Shown here: one piece after another, positions 7,261-10,371 of the stretch
Numbering within the stretch: the first letter of the stretch is position 1
How the letters are laid out: each line of letters starts with the position of its first letter
Origin: Desulfobacterales bacterium
GTDB lineage: Bacteria > Desulfobacterota > Desulfobacteria > Desulfobacterales > QNYZ01
Length of the DNA stretch: 10,371 bases
NCBI GenBank assembly: GCA_029938515.1
Contig: JAOZUU010000054.1
Location: forward strand, 1-10,371
Direction of reading: 5' to 3'
The notes under the pieces: model-generated
Database searches by the model: none
What the model was told of the DNA's origin: nothing
The model's input: the letters and a program-made list of their open reading frames with translations, nothing else
Position numbers and translations under genes: made by a program

Positions 7261-7704
7261 CTAAACCAGCTGTGCGGGATCGGGTGCGCATAGCTCCTTG
7301 CCATCGGCTTCTTCCGTTGCCAGCAAGGGGCCCTCAATATCCTGTCCCTTTAAATCCAGATAAGCGTTGGCCTGACCTTCCGGAGTTGTCCGGATGGGGA
7401 ACTTAAAACGCTTAATCAGGCCGTTTCTGAATTGACAGGTCCACATCACATCTTCAGTACCCAGCATCGGCATAATACTGCTTCCCAGTGGTACGAAATC
7501 GGCATAACCGCGAACCTCAATGGCCTGGGTGGGACAAATCTTGACGCAAGAAAAGCATTCCCAGCACTGATCCGGCTCCTGATTGTAAGCCTTCATGGAG
7601 TTGGGCTCCAGAACCATCAAGTCGTTGGGACAAATGTACATACAGGCAGTCTTGTCCCCGCCCTTGCAACCGTCACATTTTTCATCAATGACAAAACTTG
7701 GCAT
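7261..7704 (-). CDS. aprB: Adenylylsulfate (APS) reductase, beta subunit, ferredoxin-like
   Basis: Electron-transfer subunit of APS reductase, 147 residues, carrying two [4Fe-4S] clusters that hand electrons to the FAD of AprA. The cysteines are C10/C13/C21/C25 (a CxxC-x7-CxxxCP motif with the family insertion GGDKTA) and C47/C50/C53/C57 (CxxCxxCxxxCP). After the ferredoxin domain come a beta-rich middle part and a C-terminal tail that in known structures wraps around AprA. The start at 7704 is chosen over an in-frame ATG at 7719: AGGAGG (7711-7716) lies 6 nt upstream of 7704 and inside any longer coding reading, and the protein then begins MPSFVIDEKCDGC as in its family. First gene of the cluster, preceded by a 637-bp divergent non-coding region. 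Confidence 0.98.
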   Translation of the reverse strand: MPSFVIDEKCDGCKGGDKTACMYICPNDLMVLEPNSMKAYNQEPDQCWECFSCVKICPTQAIEVRGYADFVPLGSSIMPMLGTEDVMWTCQFRNGLIKRFKFPIRTTPEGQANAYLDLKGQDIEGPLLATEEADGKELCAPDPAQLV

Positions 7705-7710
7705 TAAAAA

Positions 7711-7716
7711 CCTCCT
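7711..7716 (-). promoter_or_regulatory. aprB ribosome binding site
   Basis: Reads AGGAGG on the minus strand, 6 nt before the ATG at 7704. It decides the aprB start: the in-frame ATG at 7719 has no such site and would place this one inside the coding region. Confidence 0.9.
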
Positions 7717-7905
7717 CATGGATTCTTGAATTTAGGAAATTACGGTTCCAACAATTCCAATTCACTTAAATACCTACCCTTCGGTTTTTCCTCACACCTC
7801 CCTTCACTAAAACCATTTTATTAAATTGAGGTTGAACTGGATTAAAAAATACTATTTAAAAATATTACCCCGCAATGACTTATCCAGTTGCCTGTCATCC
7901 GGCAA

Positions 7906-7937
7906 TATTTCGATGACTCATTACAAAAATCGAAATA
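7906..7937. promoter_or_regulatory. 9-bp perfect inverted repeat in the aprB leader
   Basis: TATTTCGAT (7906-7914) and ATCGAAATA (7929-7937) are exact reverse complements separated by 14 nt. It lies about 200 bp upstream of aprB and downstream of the best promoter candidate. It could be a regulator binding site with half-sites about two helical turns apart, or a hairpin in the mRNA leader. I do not match it to a known motif. Confidence 0.45.
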
Positions 7938-8015
7938 ATTATTCAAATATATACACCCGTGGCCTTTAAATAAACTGCACATCGTCAATATATAGTGTAA
8001 ATCCAAGTGGATACA

Positions 8016-8024
8016 AGTATAGCA
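8016..8024 (-). promoter_or_regulatory. Alternative extended -10 element for aprBA
   Basis: On the minus strand TGC followed by TATACT (8021-8016) matches the extended -10 pattern TGnTATAAT at all but one base of the hexamer. No good -35 lies at 17 nt. It is a rival or companion start to the one using 8032-8060. Confidence 0.3.
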
Positions 8025-8031
8025 AAGATTT

Positions 8032-8060
8032 TAAATATCATTCGCAACGACCCTTGTCAA
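8032..8060 (-). promoter_or_regulatory. Candidate sigma-70-type promoter for aprBA
   Basis: A perfect -35 TTGACA (8060-8055, minus strand) is followed after exactly 17 nt by TATTTA (8037-8032), a weak -10. Transcription would start near 8025, leaving a leader of about 320 nt before aprB. The ideal -35 and spacing make it the best candidate in the region, while the poor -10 keeps it uncertain. Confidence 0.4.
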
Positions 8061-8117
8061 GAGGTTTTTCGACCCCCGGCGGCACGGAATAACGCCGTTT
8101 CAATCAACCCCAATATC

Positions 8118-8147
8118 TTGTGGAAAAAAATCGAATAAGGCTATATT
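8118..8147 (+). promoter_or_regulatory. Weak promoter candidate for the SDR gene
   Basis: TTGTGG (8118-8123), then 18 nt, then TATATT (8142-8147): three and five matches to consensus. It lies about 200 bp before the SDR start. A TTGACA at 8263-8268 is closer to the gene but has no reasonable -10 at the right distance. Confidence 0.25.
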
Positions 8148-8341
8148 TTGTATCTATCTACGAATGCTGCCTGGCAATAAACCCGGCCGTTAAAATCGCT
8201 CCTTGGTTCATCAATTTATCATCTAAAATGTGTCCGTAACGACCGTTCAACCGGATTTACGGGTTGACAATCGGACCCCCATAACGGCAAAGTTATTTTG
8301 GTTTCTATCGGTTATAAATCGTTGTCGATAAGGAAAAGCCA

Positions 8342-9157
8342 ATGGCAACTGAAAAGCGGGTAGCCCTGGTACTGGGAGCAATCAAGGGGATCGGCAAAGA
8401 GATAGCCCTTGCCCTGGCGCGAACCGGCGTCAAGGTGGCCGTGACCTATCACGACTGGCAGGAGCATCTCGGTGCCCTCAAACAAGATCTGATCGCCACC
8501 GGAGAGGCGCATCTCCTGGTAGAAATCGATCTGTGCGACACGATTCAAATTGATAACCTGATCCAGCAGGTGATCGATCGGTTCGGAAGGCTTGATATCC
8601 TTATCAATAATATCGAACGGGGGGGATGGCCGGTGGTCCACGGGCCGTACGTCCGTGATCAATGGGACCTTGAGATGGCCACCACCCTCCGGGCCAAATG
8701 GTGGGTTTTTAATGCCGCCCTGCCTTACCTAAAAACTTCCGGGAACGGCACGGTGATTAACATTTCATCCATCGCCGGAATCGTCGGCCGATCGGGTCCT
8801 ACCAGTTACGTGTTTAACGACGGCTATTCCGCCGCCAACCGGGGTATCTCCCTGCTCACCGAAACCTGGGCCCGGATAGGCGCACCCGAGGTCCGGGTCA
8901 ACGAAATCATGCTCGGACTGATACAGACCCGCCATGCCGAAAAAACCCGGGGGTGGGACCTGTTGACCGACGGGCAAAAAAAAGCCCTGATCGACCATAC
9001 GCTCCTTGGCCGTACCGGTACCAGTGAAGATGTGGTTGAGGCGGTCCGTTTCCTGTTGACCGGTGCCGCGTTCATGACGGGCAGTGTCCTGCGTCTCGAT
9101 GGCGGTTACGTGCTGGGTGGTGAAAAGGTTGCGCCCATGCCGGCGGGAGTGGTATAA
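8342..9157 (+). CDS. SDR-family oxidoreductase-like protein with altered catalytic tetrad
   Basis: Short-chain dehydrogenase/reductase fold, 271 residues, the usual length of classical SDRs. The nucleotide-binding motif is LGAIKGIG (11-18), with Leu in place of the usual Thr. D64 in IDLCD and NNIERGG (89-95, the NNAG region) follow. The strand GTVINISSIAG (136-146) supplies the catalytic Ser. At the YxxxK site the sequence is YSAAN (162-166), so Tyr is kept but Lys is Asn. At the helix-4 Asn position I read Thr (MATTLRAKWW, about T115). The C-terminal GRTGTSEDVVEAVRFLL and LRLDGGY segments are normal for the family. AAGGA at 8330-8334 precedes the ATG by 7 nt. It is divergent from aprB with no operon partner on its left; a palindromic element separates it from the next gene. 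The fold is confident, the substrate is unknown, and ordinary SDR catalysis is doubtful because the missing Lys normally positions the cofactor and lowers the Tyr pKa. Confidence 0.9.
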   Translation: MATEKRVALVLGAIKGIGKEIALALARTGVKVAVTYHDWQEHLGALKQDLIATGEAHLLVEIDLCDTIQIDNLIQQVIDRFGRLDILINNIERGGWPVVHGPYVRDQWDLEMATTLRAKWWVFNAALPYLKTSGNGTVINISSIAGIVGRSGPTSYVFNDGYSAANRGISLLTETWARIGAPEVRVNEIMLGLIQTRHAEKTRGWDLLTDGQKKALIDHTLLGRTGTSEDVVEAVRFLLTGAAFMTGSVLRLDGGYVLGGEKVAPMPAGVV

Positions 9158-9161
9158 AACT

Positions 9162-9289
9162 GATGGCGTCGTCAAAAGTCCCATCTACGGCGTTGTCGTG
9201 TTTTTTCAGACGCTCGGCATACCCTAATGTATAGCCTCACCCCTGAAAAAACACTACGCCTTGTATATGGAACTTTTTACTTAGCCATC
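9162..9289. repeat. 128-bp long palindromic intergenic element (MITE-like)
   Basis: Arms 9162-9209 and 9243-9289 are inverted repeats: both begin at the outer end with GATGGC and reach GTTTTTTCAG at the inner end, with most positions between also matching (for example AAAAGT, CCAT.TAC, GGCGT). The 33-nt centre carries a smaller inverted repeat, GGCATAC/GTATAGCC. There is no ORF. It begins 4 bp after the SDR stop and could double as a terminator. From memory it resembles a palindromic repeat family found between genes in Desulfobacterales genomes; I could not search to confirm. Confidence 0.75.
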
Positions 9290-9343
9290 CATGTTACTTT
9301 GTACGAAATCATCAAATTTGATAGCTTCGTAAAAAAACAAAAA

Positions 9344-9349
9344 AGGAGG
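9344..9349 (+). promoter_or_regulatory. Ribosome binding site of the BMP-family gene
   Basis: AGGAGG lies 7 nt before the ATG at 9357. A TTG at 9351, in the same frame, is only 1 nt from it and is too close to be the start. Confidence 0.85.
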
Positions 9350-9356
9350 ATTGGCA

Positions 9357-10370
9357 ATGATTGGATTTAAAATGGATCGAGGGTGGAGAAGGCTTTTTCT
9401 ACTAGTGACAGGGATGGCGGCAGTACTGATCTTGACCGGCGGGTCCCTGCAACCGGCGATATCGGCCGAAAAGATTAAAGTCGCCGCAGTTTTCGAAACC
9501 CCCATCGAGGAGCCCTGGGTTAACCAGATTCATGTGGCCCTCCTCAAGGCCAAAAACGAACTGGGCATCGAGTACACCTGGTCGGAAAGCGTTAAGGCGG
9601 CCGACTTTGCCCGGATCATGCGGGAGTACGCTGAAAAAGGATATCAACTCATTACGGGGGATGCGTTCGGGGCCGAACGTATTGCCCGCCGGGTCGCCCG
9701 GGACTATCCCAAGACCGCCTTTGTTTTCGGGTCGGGTATCGGTCCGGCCGAACCCAACTTCGGGGTCTTTGATAACTGGATTCATGAACCGGCTTACCTG
9801 TCCGGAATGATCGCCGGCAAAATGACTAAATCGAATATCATCGGTGTCGTGGCCGCCATGCCGATTCCCGAAATCAACCGCCTGTCCAATGCATTCTACG
9901 CCGGTGCCAGGGAAGTCAACCCCAAGGTTCAATGCAAATTCTCGTTTATCGGGTCCTTTTTCGATCCGCCCAAAGCCAAGGAGGCGGCCATGGCCCAGAT
10001 CGAGGCCGGAGCCGATGTGCTTTATGCGGAACGATTCGGTGTGGTTGAGGCGTGCGTCGAAAAAAAGGTTTTAGCCATTTCCAACATGTCCGACCAGTCC
10101 AATCTGGGTCCGGAGACGGTCATTACCGGACCGGTCTGGGATATGTGGCCCACCATCAAATATGTGGTAAGCCTGGTTCAGGCCGGCGTATTTACGGCCC
10201 AGGACTTCGGCGGCTTTTCATACATGTCCAAGGGCGGCGCCTATCTGGCCCCTTACCACAAATGGGAAACCAAGCTTCCAGCGGAAGTCAAGGAACTAGT
10301 GGAAAAACGCAAGCAGGAAATCTTAGACGGCACTTTCCGCGTGGATATCGACGAGTCCATCCCCAAATAA
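9357..10370 (+). CDS. BMP/PnrA-family ABC transporter substrate-binding protein
   Basis: Exported solute-binding protein of the basic-membrane-protein (BMP, PnrA-like) family, 337 residues; characterised members bind purine nucleosides or related ligands for an ABC importer. Residues 1-37 form a Sec signal peptide: basic WRR near 10-12, a hydrophobic core (13-27) and an AISA site with likely cleavage after A37. No lipobox Cys is present, so the mature protein should be free in the periplasm. Family segments seen include FVFGSGIGP (122-130), NWIHEPAYLSGMIAGKMTKSN (140-160), the IIGVVAAMPIPEINR stretch, GAREVNPKVQ (183-192) and ADVLYAERFGVVEAC (219-233). The C terminus ends in a helix-rich region and LDGTFRVD. 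The start at ATG 9357 is chosen for its spacing to AGGAGG. The stop lies at the window edge; the ATPase and permease genes expected next would be outside. The ligand cannot be named from sequence. Confidence 0.9.
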   Translation: MIGFKMDRGWRRLFLLVTGMAAVLILTGGSLQPAISAEKIKVAAVFETPIEEPWVNQIHVALLKAKNELGIEYTWSESVKAADFARIMREYAEKGYQLITGDAFGAERIARRVARDYPKTAFVFGSGIGPAEPNFGVFDNWIHEPAYLSGMIAGKMTKSNIIGVVAAMPIPEINRLSNAFYAGAREVNPKVQCKFSFIGSFFDPPKAKEAAMAQIEAGADVLYAERFGVVEACVEKKVLAISNMSDQSNLGPETVITGPVWDMWPTIKYVVSLVQAGVFTAQDFGGFSYMSKGGAYLAPYHKWETKLPAEVKELVEKRKQEILDGTFRVDIDESIPK

Positions 10371-10371
10371 A

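Larger units (their letters stand above)
7705..8341. other. 637-bp non-coding divergent region between aprB and the SDR gene
   Basis: No plausible gene is visible on either strand. The stretch is clearly more A/T-rich than its neighbours. It contains the aprB ribosome binding site (7711-7716), a 9-bp inverted repeat (7906-7937), an apr promoter candidate (8032-8060) with an alternative extended -10 (8016-8024), and a weak plus-strand promoter candidate (8118-8147) for the SDR gene. If the apr promoter is right, the aprB leader is about 320 nt long. Confidence 0.75.

Noticed and set aside
7741..7800. Possible Rex- or HcpR-type operator upstream of aprB (GTGAATT on the minus strand)
   Set aside because: Only one half-site resembles the patterns I remember for these regulators; no symmetric second half is present.
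8075..8096. CGGCG/CGCCG inverted repeat in the divergent region, possible terminator
   Set aside because: The stem is only 5 bp with a long loop, the T-run is short, and no gene ends nearby.
8263..8268. TTGACA as -35 of an SDR promoter
   Set aside because: No acceptable -10 lies 16-19 nt downstream; the sequence there is GC-rich.
8251..8269. CAACC/GGTTG inverted repeat upstream of the SDR gene
   Set aside because: A 5-bp stem with a 9-nt loop is expected by chance in a region of this length.
9308..9336. TTGTAC-N17-TAGCTT as a promoter before the BMP gene
   Set aside because: Only three matches to consensus in each hexamer; spacing alone is not enough.
1..10371. CRISPR array, toxin-antitoxin pair, prophage or defence island
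   Set aside because: No spaced direct repeats, small paired genes, integrase, nuclease or phage genes were seen. The only repeats are short palindromic elements and one 7-bp tandem array.

Overview
The window looks like chromosomal DNA from a dissimilatory sulfate-reducing member of the Desulfobacterota, most likely Desulfobacterales. I infer this from the proteins and the gene order, not from a database search. The left 7.7 kb, all on the minus strand, holds in transcription order aprB, aprA, qmoA, qmoB and qmoC (qmoC runs off the left edge). AprBA is the cytoplasmic APS reductase. QmoABC is the membrane complex that links the quinone pool to it. QmoC is anchored in the membrane and carries quinol-derived electrons to the cytoplasmic flavin/FeS subunits QmoA and QmoB. 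These are thought to deliver electrons to AprB, and the FAD of AprA then reduces APS to sulfite and AMP.

Layout. 1-1082: qmoC, 3' end missing. 1083-1220: gap with a palindromic repeat and five 7-bp tandem repeats. 1221-3557: qmoB. 3569-4846: qmoA, whose stop codon lies inside the qmoB ribosome binding site. 4847-5219: a 373-bp gap made almost entirely of inverted repeats, including a textbook intrinsic terminator behind aprA, a 60-nt stepped palindrome and a 124-bp terminal-inverted-repeat element. 5220-7199: aprA. 7261-7704: aprB. 7705-8341: a 637-bp non-coding divergent region with a candidate aprBA promoter, a long leader and a 9-bp inverted repeat.

The right part is on the plus strand. 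It holds an SDR-family gene (8342-9157) whose catalytic Lys is replaced by Asn, a 128-bp palindromic intergenic element (9162-9289), and an exported BMP/PnrA-type solute-binding protein (9357-10370) that would normally head an ABC-importer operon continuing beyond the window. Neither gene has an evident link to sulfate reduction.

The main system is well known and I found no wholly new multi-gene system. The points most worth a second look are non-coding: the terminator and two dissimilar palindromes between aprA and qmoA, the MITE-like element before the BMP gene, and the long aprBA leader. The SDR with a broken catalytic tetrad is also notable. No tRNA, rRNA, CRISPR array, transposase or phage gene was seen.
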